The position numbers and the translations under genes were made by a program. Shown piece by piece: positions 30,876-38,810 of a stretch of 64,000 nucleotides of DNA. Within the stretch, counting starts at the first letter, position 1, and every line of letters begins with the position of its first letter. This stretch comes from Deltaproteobacteria bacterium. Its GTDB lineage: Bacteria > Desulfobacterota > Desulfobacteria > Desulfobacterales > Desulfatibacillaceae. The notes beneath the pieces are model-generated. The model ran no database searches. It was given only the letters and a program-made list of their open reading frames with translations, and had not been told where the DNA came from. The stretch spans positions 1-64,000 of the forward strand of contig JACRLG010000001.1 in NCBI GenBank assembly GCA_016235345.1, given 5' to 3'.

Positions 30876-32956
30876 TATCCCAAGACTATGGTGGCGTCCA
30901 CCGCTACGGGCTCCCCGTCCGCCACGATGAGCGGGTTTATGTCGATTTCCATTATCCTCGGAAAGGAGGCCCCAAGCCGGGAGACGCTGGCTATGATCCG
31001 GGCTGTGGCCTCGCGGTTTAGGGGTTTCGCCCCCCGGAACCCGTCCAGGAGCTTCTGGTTTTTGAGGCCCGACAGCATGGCGAGGGCCTCGGACTCGGTG
31101 ACCGGTCCCACGGCGAAAACCTTGTCCGCCAGAACCTCGGCATAGACTCCGCCCAGGCCGACCATCACCGAGGGGCCGAACTGGGGGTCGCGGAAAAGGC
31201 CCACGATCAGCTCCAGCCCCGGCGGCACCTGCTTTTGCATCAGCACCAGACCCTCCTGGCCCACCCTGGCGGAGAGGTCCTTGAAGGCGCGCTCGACGTC
31301 GCCCCAGTCATTAAGATTGAGGCGCACCAGCCCCAGCTCGGTCTTGTGAACGCCGCCCTGGGCGATGCCCTTGGCCACCACCGGAAAGCCCCATTTTTCG
31401 GCAAGGCCTACGGCCTCCTCGGCGCTTTCGGCCACGGCCTCGGCAACCACGCGGACCCCGCATTCCTCAAGGATTTTTTTGGAAAGGTGCTCGTCTATGG
31501 GGCCCGACTGGGTGGAGAGAATCTCGTTTAAGGTTGGGGAAAGTTCAGGCGCTGAAATCTCCGGAAAGGCCACGGCGCTGGCGGCCTTCAGCCTTGAATG
31601 GGAAAACGCGGCGGCCATGCACTCCACCGTCCTGTAAAGCTCGCGGTAAACCGGGATTCCCAGGTTCTGAAGCTCGATGTGGGCCTTTTTAGCCCCGTCG
31701 TTTTCGCCGATCAGCCACACGAAAAGCGGCTTGTTGTAGGCCTTGGCCATCTGGGCCATGGGGGTGTAATCAGCCGAAAGCGCTGCGGAGCCGGTGAAAA
31801 GGTGCATGAGAATCGCGTCAACGTTGGGATCGAAACAGGCTGCGGCAAGGGCCGTGCCGTAAACCTTGGACGGGCCGTTTTTCTCCACCGCAGGCCAGAG
31901 GTCTATGGGGTTTTTCACCGGCATCCATTCGGGATAGACCTTGGCCAGCATGGCCTCGGATTCGGGCGAAAGGTCGGCCACGCAAAGGCCCAGCCTTTCC
32001 AGGAAATCGGCGCTCATTATCCCGGCCCCGCCTGAATAGGTGAGAATGGCGGTGCGGCCTTTCGAGTCCGAAGGAAGCACGGGATGCATGGCGAGGCTTC
32101 GGGCGACATCCATCATCTGCTTGAAGTCGTAGGCCTCGATGACCCCCGCCTGGGCCAGGGCACCTGAGATCAGCGCCCCGTCTCCGGCAAGGCTCGCGGT
32201 GTGGCTCATGGCCGCTTCCGCGCCCCGCCTGCTCTTTCCGCCCTTCAAGACCACCACGGGCTTTTTCGCCCCCCGGCAGAGGTCGAGAAAGCGCCTTCCG
32301 TCGGGTATGGATTCCAGGTAAAGGGCAACGGCCTTCGTATCCGGGTCTTTTAACAGGTATTCCAAAAGGTCGGTTTCGGAGACGTCCATCTTGTTTCCGA
32401 TGGAGCAGACCTTTGAAACGCCCATGGTGCCGTGGGTCATGGTGTCGGTGAGAAAGCCGCCGGAAAGCATCCCGCTTTGGACTATCAGAGACACGTCGCC
32501 TTCGATCATCCCGTTCCAGATGGTGGGGGAGACGAAGGAGAACACGTGTTTCGCCTTGATGTCAACGAGGCCCATGCAGTTGGGGCCCCACAGGCGCACC
32601 CCGCCAGCCCTGGCTATGGCCAGGACATCCTCCTGGAGCTTGCGGCCTTTTGGCCCGGTTTCGGCGAACCCGGCTGATTCTATTATGATTCCCTTTATGC
32701 CGCGAGCCACGCACTGGCTGACCACGTCCGGCACCAGCACTGCCGGGACGAAGACTATGGCCAGCTCCACCGGGTCGGGAACGTCGGCCACCGACGGGTA
32801 GCTTGTAAGCCCCTCGATTTCAGGATAGCGCGGGTTTACCGGGTAAATCGCGCCCTTGTAGCCCTTCATCAGGTTTATCAGTATGGCGTGGCCGCCCTTG
32901 GCCTGGGGGGTGGCCCCTACTAGGGCGATTCCGCGCGGCTTGAAGAAGAATTCCAT
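30875..32956 (-). CDS. Acyl-CoA synthetase (ADP-forming), alpha-beta fusion
   Basis: 693 residues: an N-terminal CoA-binding Rossmann domain (GIALVGATPQAKGG), succinyl-CoA-ligase-like domains with the phospho-histidine segment AAMSHTASLAG, and a C-terminal ATP-grasp domain (about 470-690). Reversible: acyl-CoA, ADP and phosphate give acid, CoA and ATP. In anaerobes it conserves energy from acetyl- or aryl-acyl-CoA. The family is often annotated as acetate-CoA ligase; substrate specificity cannot be read here. The fused GNAT domain seen in some relatives is absent, but one is fused to the CoA hydrolase gene nearby. LHE-D follows the stop. Confidence 0.9.
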   Translation of the reverse strand: MEFFFKPRGIALVGATPQAKGGHAILINLMKGYKGAIYPVNPRYPEIEGLTSYPSVADVPDPVELAIVFVPAVLVPDVVSQCVARGIKGIIIESAGFAETGPKGRKLQEDVLAIARAGGVRLWGPNCMGLVDIKAKHVFSFVSPTIWNGMIEGDVSLIVQSGMLSGGFLTDTMTHGTMGVSKVCSIGNKMDVSETDLLEYLLKDPDTKAVALYLESIPDGRRFLDLCRGAKKPVVVLKGGKSRRGAEAAMSHTASLAGDGALISGALAQAGVIEAYDFKQMMDVARSLAMHPVLPSDSKGRTAILTYSGGAGIMSADFLERLGLCVADLSPESEAMLAKVYPEWMPVKNPIDLWPAVEKNGPSKVYGTALAAACFDPNVDAILMHLFTGSAALSADYTPMAQMAKAYNKPLFVWLIGENDGAKKAHIELQNLGIPVYRELYRTVECMAAAFSHSRLKAASAVAFPEISAPELSPTLNEILSTQSGPIDEHLSKKILEECGVRVVAEAVAESAEEAVGLAEKWGFPVVAKGIAQGGVHKTELGLVRLNLNDWGDVERAFKDLSARVGQEGLVLMQKQVPPGLELIVGLFRDPQFGPSVMVGLGGVYAEVLADKVFAVGPVTESEALAMLSGLKNQKLLDGFRGAKPLNREATARIIASVSRLGASFPRIMEIDINPLIVADGEPVAVDATIVLG

Positions 32957-33102
32957 GAATGATCCTTGACGGCTTAAGTATGTAAAAAGGCCCTCACAGT
33001 GTGCGGGGCCGACCGGTTTCCTTATAGCAAGCGCTCGTTATAATCACAAGGGGCGCGTGGCGCGAAAAACAAAAGCGGTTGATAGATGGGCGCTCTGACC
33101 CG

Positions 33103-33501
33103 TCAGGCCCAGTTTTCCATCACAAGTTTTTCTACTCTTGCAAACTCGCGGGTGTTGTTTGTTACCAGTATGGCCGAAATGCTCATGGCGTGGGCCGCTA
33201 TCAGCATGTCCATGGCCCCGATCACCGCTCCCCGCCTTTCGAGGCCGGCCCGGATGACCCCGTAGCACTGGGCGGCCCTGTCGTCAAAGTTCGCTATTTC
33301 AAGGGGGGCCAGAAGGCCCTCCAGGGCGTCCCGGTTTTTCTGCGGCTGGGCGCTTTTGGAAACCCCGTATAGAAGCTCGGCAAGGGTTATGGAGGAAATC
33401 CCGACCTCCGAAACGGAAAGCCCCCTAAGCCTTTCAATGACGCTTTGCGGCTTTTTTTTGATGAGGTAGATGCAGATGTTGGTATCCAGCATGTAGCGCA
33501 T
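33103..33501 (-). CDS. vapC: VapC-type PIN-domain ribonuclease toxin
   Basis: A 132-residue PIN domain with acidic residues in the expected places: MLDTNICIYLI (Asp 6), TLAELLYG (Glu) and GAMDMLIAAHA (Asp), plus a C-terminal LVTNNTREFARV. VapC toxins cleave tRNA or rRNA when their antitoxin is lost. Its start overlaps the antitoxin stop by one base (TGATG), the standard vapBC arrangement. Intact by length and motifs. Confidence 0.92.
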   Translation of the reverse strand: MRYMLDTNICIYLIKKKPQSVIERLRGLSVSEVGISSITLAELLYGVSKSAQPQKNRDALEGLLAPLEIANFDDRAAQCYGVIRAGLERRGAVIGAMDMLIAAHAMSISAILVTNNTREFARVEKLVMENWA

Positions 33502-33728
33502 CAGAGGGACTCCCGCATTTCAAGGCCGGGCTCGAACCTTTGGTCCATGAAATCCTCCGAAAACATGGAAAGGCTCTCAACAAAAGAGGACCAGGGGTCG
33601 TCCTTGGGGGAGAGGATCACGTTTCGCCCCACCTTTTTTATGTACACCTCGTCGCCCGAAAACTTGAACTCCCTGGGAAGCCTCACCGCCTGGCTGTTGC
33701 CGTTTTTAAAAAGTTTGGCCGTGTCCAT
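33501..33728 (-). CDS. vapB: VapB-type antitoxin (AbrB/MazE-like)
   Basis: 75 residues. The N-terminal swapped-hairpin DNA-binding domain has the signature KLFKNGNSQAVRLPREFKF; the C-terminal part should bind and inhibit VapC and, with it, autorepress the operon. The ATG at 33728 is chosen because AAAGGAGGGCTC precedes it; an upstream start five codons earlier ignores that site. First gene of the vapBC pair. Confidence 0.92.
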   Translation of the reverse strand: MDTAKLFKNGNSQAVRLPREFKFSGDEVYIKKVGRNVILSPKDDPWSSFVESLSMFSEDFMDQRFEPGLEMRESL

Positions 33729-33826
33729 GAGCCCTCCTTTCATATATATTTATAAATATATATCATTTCCGGCGAAAAAGCAAGGGCGGCCCAGGGAGCC
33801 ATTCTACAAACATCCCTACCGCCCCG

Positions 33827-33953
33827 GACAGGGCGATCACAAGCGATGAACGGGGAAGCGCAAGCCGGGCGGGATAGACAATGTGCCGTGGTACATTAAG
33901 TTCCCGCCCGGCTCGCGCCTGACACAGCAGTTCGCGCTTGTGGTCGCCCTGTC
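33827..33953 (-). repeat. Long-hairpin element LHE-E
   Basis: Arms 33827-33845 and 33935-33953 (GACAGGGCGATCACAAGCG, 18 of 19 paired). An inner stem GCCGGGCGGGA/TCCCGCCCGGC is tipped by ATGTGCCGTGGTACAT. The stop-proximal box is GACACAGCAGTTCGCG. The right arm overlaps the TGA of the CoA hydrolase gene (33952-33954) by two bases. Confidence 0.82.
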
Positions 33954-35841
33954 AGCGGAAGGAAATCCTCTCGGAGCGATCCGGCGCGGTCTGGCAAAAA
34001 GGAATGGACAGGTGATAGACCCCGGATTCCAGCCGGGCGGAAACCGGATAGGGGGATTTTTCGTAAACCTTGAACATACTGGTGTTGGACGCCAGGATGT
34101 CCGCCGTGAAGCCCTCTATGCCCCGCGACCGGGCGATTCTTATGAGGAGGAAAAAGAGGTAGGTGGCGATTCCCTTTTTCTGGTTGTCCTCGTCAACGAC
34201 AAAGGCTGTGTCGGCCCAGGGGCGGTCGGCGAGCCTCACGTAGCGGCCCTCGGCGATTATGTGGCCGTGGCCGCGCTCGCCCACGAGGCCCACTATGCTC
34301 ATGGCTTTTCGGAAGTCCACGTTCACGTATTCCTGCATCTTGGAGTGCGGCATGGTCTTTACCGGCGAGAAATAGCGGTAGTACACGGCCTCGCTGGAAA
34401 ACCGGTAGAACAGCCGCCTCATCTCCTCCTCGTCGCTGGGCCTTATGGGCCTGAAACGAACGGGCAGATCGCCCTTGAAGGTGCTGGTCTCGTCGATGTC
34501 CTGGGGGTAGAAATGCCCGGTTTCGGCAAGATAAATCTGGTCCCTGTAGATGATCTTGGCTTCCTTGGCCGCGTCCACCAGGGCCGCCCGGTCGTCCGGG
34601 TGGGCTATGTCGATGAGGGCCAGGGCGCGTTCGCGCACGGAGCGTCCCGTAAGGTGCGCCGTTCCGTATTCCGTCGCCACTATGTCCACGGCTTCCGGGT
34701 TGTTGAACTGGTTGGTGAGGTCCCCAAGGCTGATCACGATATTGGAACAGCCCTCCCGGTTGCGGCTGGGAAGTGCCGCTATGACCTTGCCGCCCGCAGA
34801 TGAAGCCGCGCCCTGGATGAACTCCGTGGCCACGCTGGAGCCCACGCCCAGGTTTCCCCTTCCCGAAAGAAAGGCCACCTGCCCGGTGACGTCAACGCGC
34901 CTTGAAGGCAGGATGCCCACGAAGCGGCTGTTTCTGCGTATGCGCTCCGGGTCGCCCAACACGTCCACGCCCTGGAATTCCACCATGGGGTTGCAGTCCA
35001 GCCACTGCATCAAGGCCCGGCTTCCCATGGCGTAGGCGGTTACGCTCTTTCCCCGGAAGGAGCCCTTGCGGCGGTTGGTTACCGCCCCGCTTTTCACCAG
35101 GTCCATGAGGGAATCCGTGAAAAAGGGCGTGTGAACCCCAAGGTCCTTCTTGCGGGCGAGGTGGGGCGAGAGGGCCTCGAAAAGGCGCTCCATGGACCAG
35201 CCGATGCAGCTTCCGTCCTCGATTTCGCTTGCCACGTTTTCGGCCACCTTGTCGTAAATCTCGTCCACGCTGGCGCGCGGAAAGACAAGCAAAGGCTCGG
35301 TGGCCTCCACAAGGTAATGGAAATCGTTCACGTGAACAAAGGTGTCGCCGGTTGTGCGGGGCATTTCCGGCTGTATTTCCCCCACCACCAGCCGGGCGTT
35401 TTCCATGGCCAACCGGGCCACGTCCACGGACACCCCAAGGCTGCAATAACCCGCGTCGTCCGGGGGGGTTATCTGGATAAAGGCCACGTCCACCCTTATC
35501 TGGCCGTTCTCGAACAGGGCGGGAATCCGTGAAAACCGGCATGGGATAAGGTCCACCTGCCCCCGCGAAATGGCGTCCGAGGCCACCCAGCCCGAAAAGA
35601 AGGTCTTCAGGCGAAACTTCATGCTGTCGAGCTTGGGGTAGCTTATGGTGTCCCCAAGGCTCACGAGCTGGATCAGCTCCAAATCCTGAAGGTTCTGGGC
35701 CGTGGATTCCATTATGCCCTTTACCAGGGTGCGCGGCTCGGCCACGCCGGTTCCGATAAAAACGCGCATCCCCGGCTTCACCTGGGACAGGATTTCTTCG
35801 GTGGTGACGAACTTGTCGCGCCACCTGGCGTATTTTCTCAT
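33952..35841 (-). CDS. Acetyl-CoA hydrolase/CoA-transferase fused to a GNAT acetyltransferase
   Basis: 629 residues. Residues 1 to about 430 are a CoA-transferase/hydrolase of the acetyl-CoA hydrolase family (VFIGTGVAEPRTLV, FIQITPPDDAGYCSLGVSVD, VATEYGTAHLTGRSVRERA). Residues about 460-610 are a GNAT N-acetyltransferase domain (FRPIRPSDEEEMRRLF, DEDNQKKGIATYLFF). The fusion suggests coupling of CoA transfer with protein or small-molecule acylation. The ATG at 35841 is used; a TTG seven codons earlier with AAAGGAGC before it is a possible alternative. The much longer frame upstream has no family similarity. Together with the ADP-forming synthetase it points to acyl-CoA recycling. LHE-E lies on its stop. 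Confidence 0.88.
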   Translation of the reverse strand: MRKYARWRDKFVTTEEILSQVKPGMRVFIGTGVAEPRTLVKGIMESTAQNLQDLELIQLVSLGDTISYPKLDSMKFRLKTFFSGWVASDAISRGQVDLIPCRFSRIPALFENGQIRVDVAFIQITPPDDAGYCSLGVSVDVARLAMENARLVVGEIQPEMPRTTGDTFVHVNDFHYLVEATEPLLVFPRASVDEIYDKVAENVASEIEDGSCIGWSMERLFEALSPHLARKKDLGVHTPFFTDSLMDLVKSGAVTNRRKGSFRGKSVTAYAMGSRALMQWLDCNPMVEFQGVDVLGDPERIRRNSRFVGILPSRRVDVTGQVAFLSGRGNLGVGSSVATEFIQGAASSAGGKVIAALPSRNREGCSNIVISLGDLTNQFNNPEAVDIVATEYGTAHLTGRSVRERALALIDIAHPDDRAALVDAAKEAKIIYRDQIYLAETGHFYPQDIDETSTFKGDLPVRFRPIRPSDEEEMRRLFYRFSSEAVYYRYFSPVKTMPHSKMQEYVNVDFRKAMSIVGLVGERGHGHIIAEGRYVRLADRPWADTAFVVDEDNQKKGIATYLFFLLIRIARSRGIEGFTADILASNTSMFKVYEKSPYPVSARLESGVYHLSIPFCQTAPDRSERISFR

Positions 35842-36069
35842 GTTAAAGACCTTTTTTAACAAGGGTGCTCCTTTAAGAACCCGCCCGAAAGACAGGCTCG
35901 TAACCTTAAAATATTGTGACCGGCCCCCATTCACGGAAACGGCGAAAACCGCACCGACGGAAAAAAAGGAGCGCTCGCCCCGATTCCGCAAACCGCCGAC
36001 CCGCGCCGACGGCGTAAACTTCCTTCTTTTACTCGGATTTAAGGAAACGGTCAAGAATTCGGAATGAGG

Positions 36070-36107
36070 CCGCATCCGGCCGGAGGGGTAAGGCGGGCCG
36101 GATGCGG
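36070..36107 (-). terminator. Hairpin after the MerB-like selenoprotein gene
   Basis: CCGCATCCGGCC (36070-36081) pairs perfectly with 36096-36107. It lies seven bases past the true stop of the MerB-like gene (36114-36116), which supports that stop. No clear T run follows. Confidence 0.6.
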
Positions 36108-36113
36108 AAGGGG

Positions 36114-36857
36114 TCAGAATCCGAAGATGGCGGATTGAATGTTCCTGTTCAAAAAGGCCGTCTGAGCGGCGGTGAAGTAGGACCCTCGAACGCGGTGTCC
36201 GCGCTTCCTGTAGGCTCTCGCATGTTCTTCCGACCGGAAGAAGACGCTTTGCTCTCAAAAGGACGAGATGATGTTGGGCTCGTCGAGGGCCATGAGGTCC
36301 ACGTCCGGAATGAAGATTATGGGATCGATGTCGTCCGGTCGGCCGTGGATGTTCATGTCCGAATCAATTTCAAGCTCCATCGGCTCATTACAGCAGGCGC
36401 AGGACGTTTTCACCGTTATGGAAAGCTTTCTTCCGCGCAAGCGCCCTTGCACGAAGGGCGTGGCCATGCTGTCCACCGCTCAGGCTGCGTAGAGGCTCTC
36501 GCCCGTGTCAAAGGTGATGGCGTGGGGGGTTTTTTCAACGGTCACGGGATAGGCCCATATTGCCTCGTCCTTTTCGTTGCGCCAAATGAAGGTCATCCGC
36601 TTTTCAAGCCCGTCCATGATAGTCAGCACGTTAGAAAGCGGCAGGCCAAGGTCTCCCGCCACCATTTCCGGGCCGACCGGCCCACCGGTTTCCGGCATTT
36701 TTGAAACCAGGTAGTGATGCACGCGCCTTGAGTCCGGGCTCATGTCCTCCAGTGCGCGGAGCACGCGCTTTCTGGTTTTTTTCACCTGGCTTTCCCATAA
36801 AACGGGCGGAACGTTTATAACGTACCGCCACAATCCGATCATGAGGCTGTTTTTCAT
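36114..36857 (-). CDS. MerB-like organomercurial/organometal lyase with two selenocysteines (UGA recoded)
   Basis: Read straight through, the frame is 247 residues with two in-frame TGA codons, at residues 126 (36482-36480) and 201 (36257-36255), and ends in TGA at 36114. The N-terminal part is a winged-helix domain as in MerB. The first TGA sits in LYAA-U-AVDS, which lines up with MerB YAWCALDT: U replaces catalytic Cys96 and the Asp three residues on matches Asp99. The second sits in ISSF-U-EQSVFF, lining up with MerB SFCCHVHFF, i.e. catalytic Cys159. The MerB-like sequence continues past it (FFRSEEHARAY, then RNIQSAIFGF). Each TGA is followed by a SECIS-type hairpin. The GGGAGGAAAGC ribosome site precedes the ATG. 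MerB cleaves carbon-mercury bonds; here the substrate is unknown. I recall MerB-like selenoproteins (name SaoL) being described, but cannot check the relation. Confidence 0.85.
36225..36242 (-). promoter_or_regulatory. bSECIS candidate for the second UGA
   Basis: On the minus strand, TTCTTCC (36242-36236) and GGAAGAA (36231-36225) pair perfectly around loop GGTC. The stem starts 12 bases after the UGA, and the GGUC loop lies at the same distance as in the E. coli formate dehydrogenase SECIS, which has the same loop core. Confidence 0.8.
36442..36460 (-). promoter_or_regulatory. bSECIS candidate for the first UGA
   Basis: On the minus strand, CGCCCTT (36460-36454) and AAGGGCG (36448-36442) pair perfectly around loop CGTGC, with the stem starting 19 bases after the UGA. 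A G at loop position two followed by U fits the bacterial SECIS model. It is more distal than the second element. Confidence 0.65.
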
Positions 36858-36903
36858 GCTTTCCTCCCTTGTTTTGCGTCCGCTTATTAATCCGGGCTTT
36901 GAT

Positions 36904-36920
36904 TTTAGATACTTAAAACT
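36904..36920. promoter_or_regulatory. Probable MarR operator upstream of the MerB-like gene
   Basis: TTTAGATACTTAAAACT, imperfectly palindromic (TTTAG...CTTAAA), 47 bases before the ATG of the MerB-like gene. A sister site lies upstream of marR (37394-37410), with 13 of 17 bases identical. Confidence 0.6.
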
Positions 36921-36935
36921 GACGGCAAAAAAAAT

Positions 36936-37385
36936 TCAGCCGAGATTCTTCAAAAACCCGTTCCAGCGGGCAAGGAACCCGGAAATCCTTTCCTGATCCT
37001 CTTCCGAAAGGCTTTCAAGATAGGCTGAAAAATTCCGCCACTCCTCCGCCCGCGAACTGCGGAAACCCTCCAACGCCTCCTTTCCTTTGATGGTGAAACG
37101 GGCCGTCAGCTCGTTTTTTCTGTCACGGTCCTTAAATTTTATAACCACCCCTTTTTTTTCGAGCCTGGAAAGCGTCTGGGACACCGCTCCGGTGGTCACT
37201 CCAAGCGCCCTGGCCATCTCCCCGGCGTTCATCTGCGGGTCATTTTCTATAACCTGCATCAGATGGATTTCCGAGGGGTGAAGCCTTAGGTCACCGTGGC
37301 GGTGGATGAACTTTTTTTCAAGAAAAATAAGCCTGTTGGCGACATCGGAAATGCAATTCAGAAGTTTTTCCAGCGGCGTTTTCAT
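36936..37385 (-). CDS. MarR-family transcriptional regulator
   Basis: A 149-residue winged-helix regulator. It has helix-turn-helix QMNAGEMARALGVTTGAVSQTLSRLEKKGVV and wing DRDRKNELTARFTIKGKEA, with helical ends for dimerisation. It contains no cysteine, so a thiol-metal switch is unlikely; a small ligand would have to act. It lies directly upstream of the MerB-like selenoprotein gene on the same strand, 78 bases apart, and related TTTAG...AAAACT sites occur before both genes. It therefore probably represses itself and the lyase. Confidence 0.88.
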   Translation of the reverse strand: MKTPLEKLLNCISDVANRLIFLEKKFIHRHGDLRLHPSEIHLMQVIENDPQMNAGEMARALGVTTGAVSQTLSRLEKKGVVIKFKDRDRKNELTARFTIKGKEALEGFRSSRAEEWRNFSAYLESLSEEDQERISGFLARWNGFLKNLG

Positions 37386-37393
37386 GGCATGAA

Positions 37394-37410
37394 TTTAGTA
37401 TCTGAAAACT
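37394..37410. promoter_or_regulatory. Probable MarR operator upstream of marR
   Basis: TTTAGTATCTGAAAACT lies nine bases before the marR ATG and would block its transcription start or leader. It is the sister of the site at 36904-36920. Confidence 0.6.
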
Positions 37411-37461
37411 CCTTTGTCAAGCCCCCCTCGCCACATTTCCCATGCCTGAAATGTTATACGA

Positions 37462-38106
37462 TTACCCCAGAATATATCGGAAATCGCAGAAGGGTGCTCC
37501 CTCGGACTGGTATTGGGTCCGGGTAAGGCTTGTGCCGGAAGGCATGAACCGTGCTGCGAAAAGATCGTCAAGAGTGCAGATGGCAGCCCTTGTAAGCTCA
37601 GGTGCGCCGTTTTCCGAAAGATACTTGTGGGCTCCGCATCGCTTTACGTTCAAGTCCGCCAGATGCCCTTTTCCCGCCGGTAAAAGTTCGTACATCCATC
37701 CGTTGGGATCATCAGCCCGGTTGTCGGTAAAAGCCAACAGCCTTATGGCCGCCCTTACCGCAAACCTGCTTTTGGCTGCCAGCCTCACAAAAAATGCGGC
37801 CTTTTTGTTCATGAAGGCCAGAAGAAAATCCTCGTTAAAGCGGGCCGCCAGCAGAAGCGCCTTGTCCCGATCCACTCTTTCGAGTAACGCCAGGTAAACC
37901 GGAAGCACGATCACCGCCGCCGCCAGATTGACCCTGCCGCCCATTGTCTTGAGGGCCGGAACTCCGGGCCGGAGACGGTCGTAATGCCTTTTGGCGGATT
38001 CCAGAACTTCCCGCGCCGCATCGCTCCCCAGGGCCTCGTCCAAGGCAGGACGCCCCCATTCCAGGGACCGCGCAAACCCGCCGTCAAAATCGGGAAATCT
38101 GATCAT
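37462..38106 (-). CDS. L-2-amino-thiazoline-4-carboxylic acid hydrolase-like protein
   Basis: 214 residues. The C-terminal third carries the pattern of the ATC hydrolase family: KRCGAHKYLSENGAPELT, AICTLDDLFA, then TLTRTQYQSEGAPFCDFRY-like end with conserved Cys and Asp. The reference enzyme opens a thiazoline ring in cysteine formation; most relatives, including this one, have unknown substrates. The ribosome site GGAGAAAGAGGC precedes the ATG. It ends 76 bases before marR on the same strand, so it might be co-regulated with the MarR/MerB-like pair, but the marR operator lies between them. Confidence 0.7.
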   Translation of the reverse strand: MIRFPDFDGGFARSLEWGRPALDEALGSDAAREVLESAKRHYDRLRPGVPALKTMGGRVNLAAAVIVLPVYLALLERVDRDKALLLAARFNEDFLLAFMNKKAAFFVRLAAKSRFAVRAAIRLLAFTDNRADDPNGWMYELLPAGKGHLADLNVKRCGAHKYLSENGAPELTRAAICTLDDLFAARFMPSGTSLTRTQYQSEGAPFCDFRYILG

Positions 38107-38193
38107 GCCTCTTTCTCCATTCCGTCATTCAGGGCGTTGCGCCGGAATCTTGTCTTTTGATGCTTGCAGCCATTTCCTGAATCCAGATATGAT

Positions 38194-38526
38194 TTAATTT
38201 TTCATCTTGCCTTTCGACTTTTTCTTCTTTTTTATATCTTCAATAACCACCATAATTTCATCTTTTTTATTCTTTTTTCTTTTCATATTTTCAAATTCAT
38301 CTAACAACAGACCTATTGAAAAGGTTAAAAAAGATGCTAAAAAAACAATACCTCCTATTGGTGATAAAATACATTTAATATAACACCTTACCATTCCATC
38401 ATATTTATTATTATAAATAGTATTTAAAATGACAATATTATAATAATAATAAAGTTGAGAAAATATAAAAAGTGAAATAAAAAGTATTATTCCAATAGTT
38501 ATTAAGTCCTTTCCTTTCAATTTCAT
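38194..38526 (-). CDS. Small AT-rich membrane protein with basic tail, unknown
   Basis: 110 residues. Two long hydrophobic segments (about 10-36 and 54-73) are followed by a Lys-rich cytoplasmic tail (KKKKKSKGKMKN). No family recognised. The DNA is very AT-rich compared with both neighbours, like the gene at 30174. The start ATG follows no clear ribosome site. Possibly a recent arrival or an open frame by chance. Confidence 0.4.
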   Translation of the reverse strand: MKLKGKDLITIGIILFISLFIFSQLYYYYNIVILNTIYNNKYDGMVRCYIKCILSPIGGIVFLASFLTFSIGLLLDEFENMKRKKNKKDEIMVVIEDIKKKKKSKGKMKN

Positions 38527-38655
38527 TTTTATATGCCATATTGTAAGTTATAGTCGCTTTCGCCTTAACTATAGAACATTGAACAATCAGTTGAAATACC
38601 GTATTATTCTGGCTCTATAGCTTTCATAACCTCCTTCAGACACTACCATAAAACT

Positions 38656-38783
38656 CTAACTGTAGCAACCCGGATACTTGGAATCCCTGCCGAAGATGCC
38701 GGGGGAAAGGTGCTGCAAAAGGCTCAGTTCCCCGGCGAAGGCGGGGGGGGGCCGGTTTTAGTTATGGCCGTATAGAACCTTGC
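38656..38783 (-). pseudogene. Remnant of a second DUF362 gene (3' end)
   Basis: The minus strand reads a decayed copy of the C-terminus of the DUF362 protein encoded at 39879-41384: ARFYTA, then after a deletion TGPPP, a frame break in a run of nine C, then AFAGELSLLQHLSPGIFG and RDSKYPGCYS before a stop. The intact gene has ELALLQRLSPGIFG and RDSRYPGCYN. So a tandem duplicate was lost here, leaving about 130 bases behind the nitrilase gene. Confidence 0.8.
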
Positions 38784-38810
38784 CTGCTCTTTCCAGGATT
38801 TCCATATATT

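Noticed and set aside
36255-36857. Two separate short genes or a MerB pseudogene split by stop codons
   Set aside because: Both interruptions are TGA, in the same frame, exactly at catalytic Cys positions, each with a SECIS-type hairpin, and there is no frameshift. Recoding explains all of this better than decay.
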